This document shows, piece by piece, positions 16,746-25,150 of a stretch of DNA of 64,000 bases. The notes under the pieces are model-generated. The model had not been told where the DNA came from and did no database searches. It saw only the letters and a program-made list of their open reading frames with translations. The DNA comes from DATGMB01 sp035293845 (GTDB taxonomy: Bacteria > Acidobacteriota > Terriglobia > Bryobacterales > Bryobacteraceae). Position 1 is the first letter of the stretch. Each line of letters begins with the position of its first letter. The translations under genes were made by a program, and so were the position numbers. The DNA lies in contig DATGMB010000172.1 in NCBI GenBank assembly GCA_035293845.1, positions 1 through 64,000 on the forward strand, in the 5' to 3' direction.

Positions 16746-17678
16746 GTGGGACGGTTCGGCGCCACCGCAATCCGGCTGCATAGAACTCTACTGAACTCCG
16801 CCGTTGGCTGCTCGTGGGTCATCATTGCGGTAACGGCCGCGTATCTGGTTTGCGGCGCCATGGCGTTTGTGGTCTGGCGCATCACCGCCGACGATGCCTG
16901 GGTAACGGAGTTTTTCCAAGTACCCGCGGCGCTCGCGATGCTATGGCTTTCGGCAACGCAGTTCTGGCTGGCCGGCCAGGCGGCTTATCATTTCGCCGCA
17001 GGCGAGCCGATGCGCAGGGTGTGGACCTGGATTACGCTTTCGGCTGCGTGCGGCCTGGCGGGGACCGTTTCGACCCAGATCCTCGGTGTGAAATCCCCGC
17101 TCAACCCCTTGATGCTGCTCCCGGCGTGGCGAGCCGATTCGGCGCTGGCCGTGTGGCATGAGGCAGGCAGCATCATCGGGGGAACGTTCCAGTTCGCATT
17201 CCTCGCCTGCGGACTGCGGCTCGCGGTCCGGGTGTATCGGCAGGCGGGGTTCCTGGGGCGGCTGAAATGGAGCGACCGGGCGATGCTGATCGCGTTTGCG
17301 GCCTACCTGGTGGCCGTGGTGTACGGTGTGGCGGTGGCGTTCCGCGCGGGCAAACCCTGGCGCTGGCGTGAAGCCGCGGTGTGGCCGGTGGACCCGCTGC
17401 TTTGGCTGCTGCTGTTACAGGCGCTCCTGCTCTACCGCTCCGTGAAACGAATGGGGCCCGGATGGATCGGCCGCTGCTGGAAAACCCTGAGCTTCGCCGT
17501 ATTTCTGACGGCGCTGGGAGACGTGGGAACCTGGGCCTTTAATTACGGCTATTTGCCGTATCCGTGGAGCGCAGTGGTCTGGTACGTTTGGCTGCCGGCC
17601 GCGGCTGCGTATGCGCTGGCGCCCGCCTACCAACTGGAGGCGATCCATCACGCCACCGGCTCGTTCCCCCGCGGGTAA
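16746..17678 (+). CDS. Polytopic membrane protein, unknown
   Basis: A 310-residue protein whose GTG start lies 1 base after the previous stop, so the two are one operon. It has about seven hydrophobic helices, for example GCSWVIIAVTAAYLVCGAMA, FVVW, AALAMLWLSATQFWLAGQAA, MLIAFAAYLVAVVYGVAVAF and DPLLWLLLLQALLLYR. I recognise no family. The preceding zinc-finger protein and the Tad-like gene suggest an envelope role. Confidence 0.7.
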   Translation: MGRFGATAIRLHRTLLNSAVGCSWVIIAVTAAYLVCGAMAFVVWRITADDAWVTEFFQVPAALAMLWLSATQFWLAGQAAYHFAAGEPMRRVWTWITLSAACGLAGTVSTQILGVKSPLNPLMLLPAWRADSALAVWHEAGSIIGGTFQFAFLACGLRLAVRVYRQAGFLGRLKWSDRAMLIAFAAYLVAVVYGVAVAFRAGKPWRWREAAVWPVDPLLWLLLLQALLLYRSVKRMGPGWIGRCWKTLSFAVFLTALGDVGTWAFNYGYLPYPWSAVVWYVWLPAAAAYALAPAYQLEAIHHATGSFPRG

Positions 17679-17711
17679 GCGGTGGAGCACACCAAAGTTG
17701 TTGACGGGAAT

Positions 17712-17788
17712 TGGTGGCGGCGGGGCGACTCGAACGCCCGACCTAGGGATTATGAGACCCTCGCTCTAGCCAGCTGAGCTACACCGCC
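17712..17788 (-). tRNA. trnM: tRNA-Met (anticodon CAT), elongator type
   Basis: A complete 77-base cloverleaf read leftward, with the CCA encoded. The acceptor is GGCGGTG paired with CGCCGCC (one G-T wobble). The D arm is GCTC/GAGC, the anticodon loop CTCATAA has CAT at 17752-17754, and the T arm GGGCG-TTCGAGT-CGCCC is perfect. The 31-39 pair is T-T. The overall form resembles elongator Met rather than initiator. A tRNA-Ile with lysidine-modified CAU cannot be fully excluded. Confidence 0.93.
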
Positions 17789-17859
17789 ATCAATCGTTTA
17801 GTGTACCAGATGATGCCGCTGGCCTCATGTCGCTCAGACAGATCGAGTTCACGGCCACT

Positions 17860-18075
17860 TGTGGAAAAGCCTTCGCGCGCCGGCAGCCGGTATAGGGTAA
17901 ATCCCTAGTGGCACGTGGGAGCATGGTGATTCTGGACATAACGCGAATGAATCCAGCGATTTGGAGGCGATATTGCTGCCTCCCGGTTCAATCCGTGTAA
18001 GTACCTTTTAACACATCGGGTTTTACGACGAAACACCCGGTTTCCCACAGTGTTTTCCACAGTTTTGTGGATTCT
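17860..18075. other. Cluster of DnaA-box-like sites in an intergenic gap
   Basis: The 286-base gap between the tRNA and hflX has no gene. It holds two perfect TTTTCCACA 9-mers, one at 18053-18061 on the plus strand and one at 17860-17868 on the minus strand. TTTCCCACA lies at 18041-18049, and GAATCCACA on the minus strand at 18067-18075. Three of the four lie within 35 bases. The known DnaA-box consensus is TTATCCACA. No AT-rich unwinding region or dnaA/dnaN gene is nearby, so this may be a DnaA-titrating or regulatory site rather than an origin. Confidence 0.4.
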
Positions 18076-19385
18076 CAACGCGACGGCGAATCCAGCCGGC
18101 GCTTCACCGATTCGGGCAGCTCGACGTCCAGCTCGACCTCCGAACCGTTCTCGCTGTAGCGTGTCTCCAGCACGCGGCCGAACTCATGCAGCATGGCGAG
18201 CGTCGCGCCGTCGCCCGCCGGCAATCTCAGGGTGGTGCGGACCAGCGGATCGAGCGGCAGAATTTCATCCACCGCGGCGAGCAGCTCGTCCATCCCTTCC
18301 CCGGTGAGGGCGGAGATGCCGACCGCACGAATCGGCCCCGGCGGCATTCCGGGGCCGCTCGCGTCGCCGAGCAGCCGCCGCCCGAGCGCCGCCAGGTCGC
18401 CCGCCTCGGGAAGGCGATCGACTTTGTTCATGACCAGGATCTGCGGCACCTCGGCGGCGCCGATCTCGGCCAGGACGCGCAGCACGTGGCCGGTGTGTTC
18501 CGCCGCGGCCGGCGCGGAGGCGTCCACGACGTGCAGGATGAGCGCGGCCTCGTTGACCTCCTCCAGCGTGGCGCGGAAGGCTTTCACCAGCGTGGTCGGA
18601 AGGTTACGGATAAAGCCGACGGTATCACTCAAGAGCACGCGGCGGCGGGAGGGCAGCGTGAGCGGGCGGACGGTGGGATCGAGCGTGGCGAACATGCGGG
18701 CGTCGGCCAGCACGCCGGCGCGCGTCAGCCGGTTGAAGAGGGTCGATTTGCCAGCGTTGGTATAGCCGGCCAGTGCGAGGGTGGCGAGGGGAACCGCTCC
18801 GCGCCGGCGGCGATGCAGGGCGCGGCCGGCCCGCACGCCTTCGAGGTCGTCTTCGATTTTCTTGATGCGGCGCGCGATCCGGCGCCGGTCGGTTTCGAGC
18901 TGCGTTTCGCCCGGTCCACGTGTGCCGATGCCGCCGCCGAGGCGCGACATTTCCGCTCCGCGCCCGGTCAGCCGAGGCAGGAGGTAATTGAGCTGCGCCA
19001 ATTCGACCTGCAGCCGCCCCTCGCGCGTGCGGGCGCGGCTGGCAAAAATATCGAGGATGAGCTGCGTGCGATCGATGATTTTGGCATCGATGGCGCGTTC
19101 CAGGTTGCGCTGCTGGGTCGGGGTCAGGTCGTGATCGAAAATGACCACGGCCGCATGCTCGGACAGCACGGCGGCGGCCACTTCTTCCACCTTGCCCTGC
19201 CCGATCAGCGTGGCGGCCTCGGGCGCCTGCCGGACCTGTAGCAACGATGCCGCGATCTCCGCGCCCGCGCTGGTGGCCAGTTCGGCCAATTCCTCGAGCG
19301 ATTGCTCGGCGGCGTGCGCACTCCGCGGCTGGGAGCGAGTCTTCCACTCGACACCCACCAGGATCGCCCGCTCGCGAGCGGGCAT
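18075..19385 (-). CDS. hflX: GTPase HflX
   Basis: A 436-residue ribosome-associated GTPase. The N-terminal HflX domain (LVGVEWK, then AELATSAGAEIAASLLQVRQ) leads into the family motif GGIGTRGPGETQLETDRR. The G domain follows with Walker A GYTNAGKST at about residue 205, DTVGF (G3), NKVD (G4) and SAL (G5). HflX splits stalled 70S ribosomes under stress. I chose the ATG at 19385. The gene follows hfq by 34 bases, the same pairing as in E. coli hfq-hflX. Confidence 0.93.
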   Translation of the reverse strand: MPARERAILVGVEWKTRSQPRSAHAAEQSLEELAELATSAGAEIAASLLQVRQAPEAATLIGQGKVEEVAAAVLSEHAAVVIFDHDLTPTQQRNLERAIDAKIIDRTQLILDIFASRARTREGRLQVELAQLNYLLPRLTGRGAEMSRLGGGIGTRGPGETQLETDRRRIARRIKKIEDDLEGVRAGRALHRRRRGAVPLATLALAGYTNAGKSTLFNRLTRAGVLADARMFATLDPTVRPLTLPSRRRVLLSDTVGFIRNLPTTLVKAFRATLEEVNEAALILHVVDASAPAAAEHTGHVLRVLAEIGAAEVPQILVMNKVDRLPEAGDLAALGRRLLGDASGPGMPPGPIRAVGISALTGEGMDELLAAVDEILPLDPLVRTTLRLPAGDGATLAMLHEFGRVLETRYSENGSEVELDVELPESVKRRLDSPSR

Positions 19386-19419
19386 TCGGGCGGGCCGCTC
19401 TTCCGTTTTGGGGATCTGG

Positions 19420-19725
19420 TTAGGCCTCCGATGACTCCGCGTGCACGGGCAGTCCCGGGGTCGAACCGCCGGAGACACTCTGCGCCGCGGCCTGGGAGCT
19501 GCCGCCGTAGGAGTGGGACGACTTCTGCGTCACCACGGTCGAGATGGCGTGCTTGAAAATGAGCTGCTCCTGGTTGTTCGTTTCCAGCACGAGCGAGTAC
19601 TTGTCGAAACTCTTGATCCGGCCCGACAGCTTGACACCGCTCATCAAATAAATCGTGAGCACAATTTTGTCTTTACGGGCGTTGTTTAAAAAACTGTCTT
19701 GAATATTTTGCGCCGGTTTCTCCAT
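19420..19725 (-). CDS. hfq: RNA chaperone Hfq
   Basis: A 101-residue Hfq. The Sm1 motif is KIVLTIYLMSGVKLSGRIKS, followed by FDKYSLVLE, and Sm2 is IFKHAISTVV, close to the usual YKHAIST. The N-terminus QNIQDSFLNNARKDK has the Q and R residues that bind A-rich and U-rich RNA. The C-terminal 30 residues are Ser/Gly-rich and disordered, as is usual. Hfq pairs small RNAs with mRNAs. A near-palindrome lies about 45 bases upstream of its ATG, in the presumed promoter. Confidence 0.95.
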   Translation of the reverse strand: MEKPAQNIQDSFLNNARKDKIVLTIYLMSGVKLSGRIKSFDKYSLVLETNNQEQLIFKHAISTVVTQKSSHSYGGSSQAAAQSVSGGSTPGLPVHAESSEA

Positions 19726-19770
19726 GCGGCCCCCAAGTCCCTCTCGGGAAAAGTAAAACAGTGTACGAAC

Positions 19771-19796
19771 GGCGATAGTATTTTACACTATCCGCC
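19771..19796 (-). promoter_or_regulatory. Near-palindrome upstream of hfq
   Basis: GATAGT (19774-19779) and ACTATC (19787-19792) form 6-base arms around a 7-base AT-rich spacer, and the pairing extends outward with one extra C. The minus-strand spacer contains TAAAAT, usable as a -10 element. It could be an operator for hfq or the terminator of the gene before it; no T-tract follows. Confidence 0.4.
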
Positions 19797-19836
19797 TGGC
19801 GGGTGGGAGATGAGGACTATAACGCCTGGAACCGCT

Positions 19837-20124
19837 CTACTCGTCTTCGTGGTCGTGCGCCGCGGCGGCGGCCGGCGCCGCTTCGGCAAGAGACTCGATT
19901 TCGCTGCGCAGCAACTTGCGCGAGGGGCGCGGCGCCGCGGGCTCGATGAGGAATTCGCCGGCCGCGGCCAATTCCTCTTCGAGATTGAAAGCGGGCCGGC
20001 TGCGCAGGCCGGGAACCTGCGCGATGCCCTGCTCATTGACCACGCATTCCATGCCGTTCGAAAGCCGGAAATGGATTTTCGCCTGCTCCCGGATGCTCAG
20101 CCTGCGCAGCGCGGCCAATTTCAT
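19837..20124 (-). CDS. Small acidic protein, unknown
   Basis: A 95-residue protein starting at the ATG at 20124, which overlaps the DksA-like stop by one base (TAATG). It begins MKLAALRRLSIREQAKIHFR, followed by LSNGMECVVNEQGIAQVPGL, and ends in an Ala/Glu/His-rich tail (AAPAAAAAHDHEDE). No family is recognised. The tight coupling to the DksA-like gene suggests a linked function. Confidence 0.7.
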   Translation of the reverse strand: MKLAALRRLSIREQAKIHFRLSNGMECVVNEQGIAQVPGLRSRPAFNLEEELAAAGEFLIEPAAPRPSRKLLRSEIESLAEAAPAAAAAHDHEDE

Positions 20125-20546
20125 TACTTGCCTGCTTCCTGTTCTTCGTACTCTTCGTCCACGTATTCCCCTTCGGCAATACGCGCGGCGATCGCTTCCT
20201 GGCAGGTCACGCAGTAGCGCGCCCACGGCACCGCGTCGAGCCGCTTGGCCGAGATCGGCTCCTCGCACTCGGCGCAGATGCCGTAGGTTTCGTTATCGAT
20301 CCGGCGCAGCGCGTCTCCGATTTCGCGCAGCAGCTTCATGTCGATCGTATTGCGGTTCAGGAAAATCCACTCTTCGTGGTGCTGCTGGCTGAGGTCCCCT
20401 TCGTCGGAGGGGATATCCAGCCGGGCGACCACCTGGGCCGCCTTTTGCGCCGACATGCTGCGGCGGATCTCCTCGGCTTTACTTTCGAGAACTTTTCGAT
20501 ACGTTGCAAACTTGGGCCTGGGTCCGGATTTCATATTGACACTCAT
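20124..20546 (-). CDS. DksA/TraR-family zinc-finger regulator
   Basis: A 140-residue protein from the ATG at 20546; a GTG 30 bases upstream is possible. A coiled-coil N-terminal half (VLESKAEEIRRSMSAQKAAQ) is followed by a C4 zinc finger with cysteines at about 91, 94, 112 and 115 (ICAECEEPIS and YCVTCQEA). The GICAECEEPI form is the TraR/DksA signature. Classic DksA works with ppGpp at RNA polymerase. Members of this type lacking the coiled-coil-tip DxxDxA may act differently; I see no such tip here. Confidence 0.82.
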   Translation of the reverse strand: MSVNMKSGPRPKFATYRKVLESKAEEIRRSMSAQKAAQVVARLDIPSDEGDLSQQHHEEWIFLNRNTIDMKLLREIGDALRRIDNETYGICAECEEPISAKRLDAVPWARYCVTCQEAIAARIAEGEYVDEEYEEQEAGK

Positions 20547-20775
20547 TTCTTTTTTGTTGTTTTCGTCCGGCGGCACGTGGGCCGCCGTCTCGGCCTCGAT
20601 GGTTCAGAGGGATATGACGCAGACCCCCCGTCAAAAGTTGCAAAACCGCTGAGAGGGGAACTCGGGGGTTGCGCACCGCCGGCCACTGCATGCGCAAGGA
20701 TGGCGCGGATTTGCAGTATAACTGGCAGGGAGCGCGAAAGTCAATCAGCCCGGCGAAACAAGGGAGTTAGAACAC

Positions 20776-20842
20776 AGGAGTCAGGAGACAGGAGTCAGAA
20801 GCTGTGCCGGCGGCCCGATTCTGAGTTCAGTCTCCTGATTCC
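20776..20842. repeat. Intergenic inverted repeat, GGAGTCAGGAG family
   Basis: Left arm AGGAGTCAGGAGACAGGAGT then CAGAA (20776-20800); right arm TTCTGAGTTCAGTCTCCTGA then TTCC (20819-20842). The arms pair with few mismatches across an 18-base spacer. It lies in the 321-base gap between the DksA-like start and the etfA stop, where I see no gene. It is the only copy of this family in the window. Confidence 0.7.
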
Positions 20843-20867
20843 GTCCTTCCCGCGAATTTACACAAAC

Positions 20868-21860
20868 TTACGATTTCGCCTTCTGTACCGCGGCAGTCAG
20901 CTCGGGAACCACCTGGAACAGGTCGCCCACGATGCCGTAGTCGGCGATCTCGAAAATCGGGGCGTTCGGATCTTTATTGATGGCCACCACGGTCCGCGAA
21001 CCCTTCATACCGACCAGGTGCTGAATGGCTCCGGAAATGCCGACGGCCAGATACAGCTTGGGGGCCACCGTCTGGCCGGAACTGCCGACCTGCCGCTCCA
21101 TGGGCAGCCATCCGGCATCGCAGATCGGGCGGGAGGCGGCGAGCTCGGCGCCCAGCGCATCCGCCAGCTTCTGCACCAGCGGGATATTTTCGGCCTCCTT
21201 GATGCCGCGCCCGACCGAAACGATGATCTCGGCCGCGCCGAGATCCACCGCCCGCTGCGATTCGCGGAACAGATCGAGCGGCCTGGTGCGGATCTGCGCC
21301 GCCTCGATTTGCGGGGTGAAGGCCTCGACGGCCGCGCTGCCCTCCGCCAGCCGGTCGGCGCGGTAGGCGCCGGCCTGCAGCGAAGCGAAATTCGGCGCGG
21401 CGCTCGCGAAACGGACGTCCACATTCACCTTGCCCTGGAAGAGCTGGCGGACCAGCACCGGCGCGCCGTTTTCGACGCGATGCGCCACCACATCGCTCAC
21501 CGCCACGCGGTCGAGCGCGGTGGCCAGCTTGGGCAGGAAATCCCGCACCTGATAGGTATGGGGAAAGAGCGCCAACGTGGGGCGGACGCGCTCGACAAGC
21601 TGCCGCAGGGCGGCCGTATATGCGTCCGGCGTGTAGTCGCGCAGCAGATCGTGTTCGACGGCGTAGACTTTCTCCAGCCGTTTCGATGACAGCTCGTTCG
21701 CCAGCGCGCCGATGCCCTTGCCGACCACCGCCGCGCTCGCGGCCGTGCCCATTTCCTCGGCCAGTTGCTGCGCCGCCGCGAGCGTCTCGAACGACATGCG
21801 GTTCCATTCGGGCGTCCCCTGCTGGTTGGGCCGCTGTTCCAGGATCGCGAGTATGCTCAT
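20868..21860 (-). CDS. etfA: Electron transfer flavoprotein alpha subunit
   Basis: A 330-residue ETF-alpha. The N-terminal domain (ILAILEQRPNQ) is followed by the FAD-binding C-terminal domain with VGSSGQTVAPKLYLAVGISG, then AIQHLVGMKGS and INKDPNAPIFEIADYGIVGD. These are the conserved FAD contacts. With ETF-beta it passes electrons from acyl-CoA and related dehydrogenases to the membrane quinone pool. The ATG overlaps the etfB stop (ATGA), so the two subunits are translated together. Confidence 0.95.
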   Translation of the reverse strand: MSILAILEQRPNQQGTPEWNRMSFETLAAAQQLAEEMGTAASAAVVGKGIGALANELSSKRLEKVYAVEHDLLRDYTPDAYTAALRQLVERVRPTLALFPHTYQVRDFLPKLATALDRVAVSDVVAHRVENGAPVLVRQLFQGKVNVDVRFASAAPNFASLQAGAYRADRLAEGSAAVEAFTPQIEAAQIRTRPLDLFRESQRAVDLGAAEIIVSVGRGIKEAENIPLVQKLADALGAELAASRPICDAGWLPMERQVGSSGQTVAPKLYLAVGISGAIQHLVGMKGSRTVVAINKDPNAPIFEIADYGIVGDLFQVVPELTAAVQKAKS

Positions 21861-22630
21861 AAGACCCTCGCTTCGAATTTCAGCTTTTCCACCAGCTGCG
21901 CCGCGGCTTCCTGCGGGGCGCCATCGAAGAGCTGCGTCCGCTTGGTGCGCTCGGGAGCGTAGACACGGTCGAGCGAAATCCGCGGGTTAGCCGCGCTCAC
22001 CCCCAGCTCCGCCGGCGCGAGCCGCCTGATTTCTTTGGTTTTGGCTTTCTTGATGCCCATCAGCGTCGCGTAGCGCAGCTTGCTGATGCCGCTCTGAATC
22101 GTGAGCAGCGCGGGCAGCGGCATCTCGACGTGCTGGAACCATCCGTTTTCGAGCTCGCGCTTCATGCGGATCGCGCCATCCTGCTTTTCGACCTGCATGA
22201 TGATGGTGGCGTGCGGCACGCCCATCAACTCCGCCAGGATGACGCCGGTCTGCCCATAGCCCAGATCGTCCGACTGCAGGCCGGTCAGCACCAGGTCGGG
22301 CTTTTCCGGTGCCAGGGCGGCGGCCAGCAGCTTCGCGGCCGCCAGCGGATCGTAGGCGCCGATCTCTTCCTCTTCGATGTGGATGGCGCGGTCGGCGCCT
22401 TTGGCCAGCGCTTCCCGGATGGTCTGCGCCGCGCGTGCCGGGCCGGCGCAGAGCGCGATCACCTCGCCGCCGTGCTTTTCCTTCAGTTGCAGCCCGGCTT
22501 CGAGGGCGTACGCATCGGGCTCATTGATCTCGTAGGTGAGATCGGTGTCCTCGATCCATTTGCCCGAGGACGCCACGCGCAACTGGGAGTCGCGCGCCGG
22601 GACTTGTTTGATGGCGACAACGATTTTCAT
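21857..22630 (-). CDS. etfB: Electron transfer flavoprotein beta subunit
   Basis: A 257-residue ETF-beta. MKIVVAIKQVPARDSQLRV, DLTYEINEPDAYALEAGLQL and VLTGLQSDDLGYGQTGVILA are family hallmarks. The partner etfA overlaps its stop. Just upstream of its ATG is the G-rich half of an inverted repeat (22631-22721), so that element occupies its 5' leader. Confidence 0.95.
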   Translation of the reverse strand: MKIVVAIKQVPARDSQLRVASSGKWIEDTDLTYEINEPDAYALEAGLQLKEKHGGEVIALCAGPARAAQTIREALAKGADRAIHIEEEEIGAYDPLAAAKLLAAALAPEKPDLVLTGLQSDDLGYGQTGVILAELMGVPHATIIMQVEKQDGAIRMKRELENGWFQHVEMPLPALLTIQSGISKLRYATLMGIKKAKTKEIRRLAPAELGVSAANPRISLDRVYAPERTKRTQLFDGAPQEAAAQLVEKLKFEARVL

Positions 22631-22721
22631 AGGGATTGGGGGTTGGGGATTAGGGATTGGGGATCGGGCGGCGTCGCCGGATCGAGTTTCCCCAATCCCT
22701 GACCCCCAATCCCCAATCCCC
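22631..22721. repeat. Intergenic inverted repeat, GGGGATTGGGG family
   Basis: Left arm of G-rich units (GGGATTGGGGGTTGGGGATT, then AGGGATTGGGGATCGGG) at 22631-22668. Right arm of C-rich units (TTTCCCCAATCCCTGACCCC, then CAATCCCCAATCCCC) at 22687-22721. The two arms are inverted complements around a 19-base spacer. The element fills the gap between the etfB start and the fabF stop. A one-armed form is at 7806-7840. Confidence 0.85.
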
Positions 22722-22732
22722 GGCCCTACCGG

Positions 22733-23974
22733 TCATTCCGAATATCTCTTAAAAATCAGTGACCCGTTTGTTCCGCCGAACCCGAAACTGTTCGAGAGGG
22801 CGTAGTCGATCTTCATCGGCCGCGCCACGTTCGGCACATAATCCAGGTCGCACTCCGGATCCTGGTTTTCGTAGTTGATGGTCGGCGGCGCGATCTGGTC
22901 GCGGATCGCCATTACGGTGATGCCAGCCTCGAGGCCGCCGGCGCCGCCGAGCAGGTGGCCCGTCATCGATTTGGTGGAGCTGACCGCTACTTTATAGGCG
23001 TGATCGCCGAAGGCGCGCTTGATGGCTCCCGTTTCCGCGCGATCTCCCACGTCGGTGGAAGTGCCGTGCGCGTTGACGTACTCGATTTGTTCCGGCTGAA
23101 TGCCGGCGTCCCGCATGGCGTTGCGCATGACCCGGTAGGCGCCTTCGCCATCGGGCGGCGGCGAGGTCACATGGAAGGCGTCCGCGCTCATTCCGTACCC
23201 CACGATTTCCGCCAGGATGCGCGCGCCGCGGCGCCTGGCGAACTCGAGCTCTTCGAGCACCAGGATGCCAGCGCCCTCTCCCACGACGAACCCATCGCGA
23301 TCGCGGTCCCACGGCCGCGAGGCTCGCTCCGGCTCGTCATTGCGCGTGGAAAGCGCGCGCATCGCGGCGAATCCGCCGATCCCCATCGGGGTGATGCATG
23401 CTTCCGTGCCGCCGCAGATCATGGCATCGGCTTCGCCGCGCTGAATCAGGCGGAAGGAATCGCCGATAGAGTGTGCGCTGGTGGTGCAGGCCGTGGCCGT
23501 GGCCGAGTTCGGCCCTTTAGCGCCGCTGCGGATCGAGACATAGCCCGAAGCCAGGTTGATGATCGTCGCCGGAATGAAAAACGGGGAGATGCGGCGCGGG
23601 CCCTGCTCGAGAAGCGTCTGGTGTTCCCGCTCGATCACCTCGAAGCCGCCGATCCCGCTGCCGATGTAGACCCCTACATTCTCGGCAAATTCCGGCGCGA
23701 CCTTCAGACCGGAGGCCGCCAGAGCGCACTCCGCCGCCGCGATGGCGAACTGGATGAAGCGCCCCATCTTCTTGATTTCTTTTTTTTCGATGTAACGGGC
23801 GGGATCGAAATCCTTCACTTCACCCGCGATGCGGCAGGAGAATGCCGATGCATCGAACTGGGTGATGGGGCCGATGCCGGATTTGCCGGCTTTGATGGCC
23901 TCCCATGACGCTTCCGTCCCAATCCCGAGCGGCGTCAGCAATCCGACGCCGGTTACAACCACTCTTCGCGACAA
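22733..23974 (-). CDS. fabF: Beta-ketoacyl-ACP synthase II
   Basis: A 413-residue KAS II, started at a TTG with GGGAGA upstream. The active-site cysteine is in TATACTTSAHSIGDS at about residue 160. The two histidines lie in VNAHGTSTDVGD and STKSMTGHLLGGAGG, completing the Cys-His-His triad, and the C-terminus has SNSFGFGGTNGSLIF. It elongates acyl-ACP chains in fatty-acid synthesis. acpP lies 27 bases upstream on the same strand, the usual order. Confidence 0.96.
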   Translation of the reverse strand: MSRRVVVTGVGLLTPLGIGTEASWEAIKAGKSGIGPITQFDASAFSCRIAGEVKDFDPARYIEKKEIKKMGRFIQFAIAAAECALAASGLKVAPEFAENVGVYIGSGIGGFEVIEREHQTLLEQGPRRISPFFIPATIINLASGYVSIRSGAKGPNSATATACTTSAHSIGDSFRLIQRGEADAMICGGTEACITPMGIGGFAAMRALSTRNDEPERASRPWDRDRDGFVVGEGAGILVLEELEFARRRGARILAEIVGYGMSADAFHVTSPPPDGEGAYRVMRNAMRDAGIQPEQIEYVNAHGTSTDVGDRAETGAIKRAFGDHAYKVAVSSTKSMTGHLLGGAGGLEAGITVMAIRDQIAPPTINYENQDPECDLDYVPNVARPMKIDYALSNSFGFGGTNGSLIFKRYSE

Positions 23975-24001
23975 AACAGTCTCCCTGTAGTGAGGCGCCG
24001 G

Positions 24002-24244
24002 CTATTTTTTGGAAGTCTTATTCTCGATGTACTCGACGGCGTCCTTCACGGTGGTGATCTTCTCCGCGTCCTCGTCCGGGATCTCGAGTTCGAAGGCCTC
24101 TTCAAACGCCATCACCAGCTCGACGATATCCAAGGAGTCGGCGCCCAGGTCATCGACAAACGATGCGTTCATGTCCACCTGGCTCTCGTCCACGCCGAGC
24201 TGCTCGACAATAATCTGCTTCACTCTCTGCTCAACTGATGCCAT
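24002..24244 (-). CDS. acpP: Acyl carrier protein
   Basis: An 80-residue acidic ACP. GADSLDIVELVMAFEEAFEL contains the phosphopantetheine-attachment serine at about residue 37. The ATG at 24244 follows a strong GGAGG; the longer open frame upstream is not family-like. It carries the growing acyl chain for FabF, encoded directly downstream. Confidence 0.97.
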   Translation of the reverse strand: MASVEQRVKQIIVEQLGVDESQVDMNASFVDDLGADSLDIVELVMAFEEAFELEIPDEDAEKITTVKDAVEYIENKTSKK

Positions 24245-25150
24245 GATTCCTCCAGGGATTTGGTGCGAACGCGTTGATTTTAGCTGCCTTCGCTCAGCTT
24301 GTGCAAGTATGGAACCGGATCTTGTATTCTCCCACATTTCCCCTGCGTGAGTGCCGGCGGCGCTTTCCGAGGCGACCCGGCCGGGGCGGGATTCCGGGGC
24401 GGGAGACCAGCGCGCACGGGCTCGCGGAGAGCGCGGGGATCGCCGGGCTGCGCGACGCGACAGCGCCCTGCCTGCTGCCCCCGTTCCTCGTGGTCTCTTC
24501 GGAGTTCGGCAACGGCGGCGAATTCGCGCGCTTCGCCGCCGCCCCCATTGCCGCGGTGACGCTGGCGAGTCGGCGGGCGAACCGCGGCAACCCGAACGAG
24601 GCACGGCGGCGGCGATTCCTGTGCGGACATCATAATTCTTCCAAAACCGGACAAGTTGTCCGGCGGCTCAGCGGGAAATTGTTGATAAGAAGCGGAGCGG
24701 AATCCGGAAACCGGACAATTGGCCGGAATTCTCCGGCGTTTTGTGGCCGCTCCTGCTTCGATCTGGAATCTAACACGGCGGAGTGGAGAAAGCGGGCTTC
24801 GTGGTACGGCGGTTTTGTGCAGGTGGAAGAAGGCAAAGGGGAGTGCACGGCGGAAATATTTTTCGAAATGACGTGAACGGATGAGGGCTTCAGGGATATC
24901 GATCTCGCGGGTGACAATCCGCTGTCGTGGGCTGACGTCCGAAAATGCTCCGGAGCGCACTGTGCAATTGCTGGATCTTTCGGATGCGGGATGAAGCGCA
25001 CGGCCCCCGCGCGGCCGTGGCCGAAATGCACCACCCGCGGTGCTTTCCGGCCAACTTTGCGAACCCGGATCTCCCTTAAATCGAGTGACTTGCAATTGGC
25101 GAAACACATGCATGGGGAGGGTGCGTCGAACGTTTTGAGGCAGTTAAACT
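24245..25150. other. 906-base region without a recognisable gene
   Basis: Open frames exist on both strands, but none resembles a family I know and their compositions look like overlapping shadows. In particular no rpmF or yceD is visible, although these often precede acpP. GC is lower at 24640-24900. Two palindromes lie there: CCGGACAA-G-TTGTCCGG (24647-24663, perfect) and CCGGACAATTGGCCGG (24711-24726, one mismatch pair). They share CCGGACAA and start 64 bases apart. They might be operator sites of an unknown regulator. Confidence 0.5.

Noticed and set aside
17712..17788. Initiator tRNA-fMet
   Set aside because: The acceptor begins with a paired G1-C72, whereas initiators lack that pair, and the anticodon stem lacks three consecutive G-C pairs.
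24294..24640. Open frames on both strands upstream of acpP, considered as rpmF or yceD
   Set aside because: Neither frame has the zinc-ribbon or KRR motifs of L32 nor any DUF177 feature; compositions look like GC-driven shadows.
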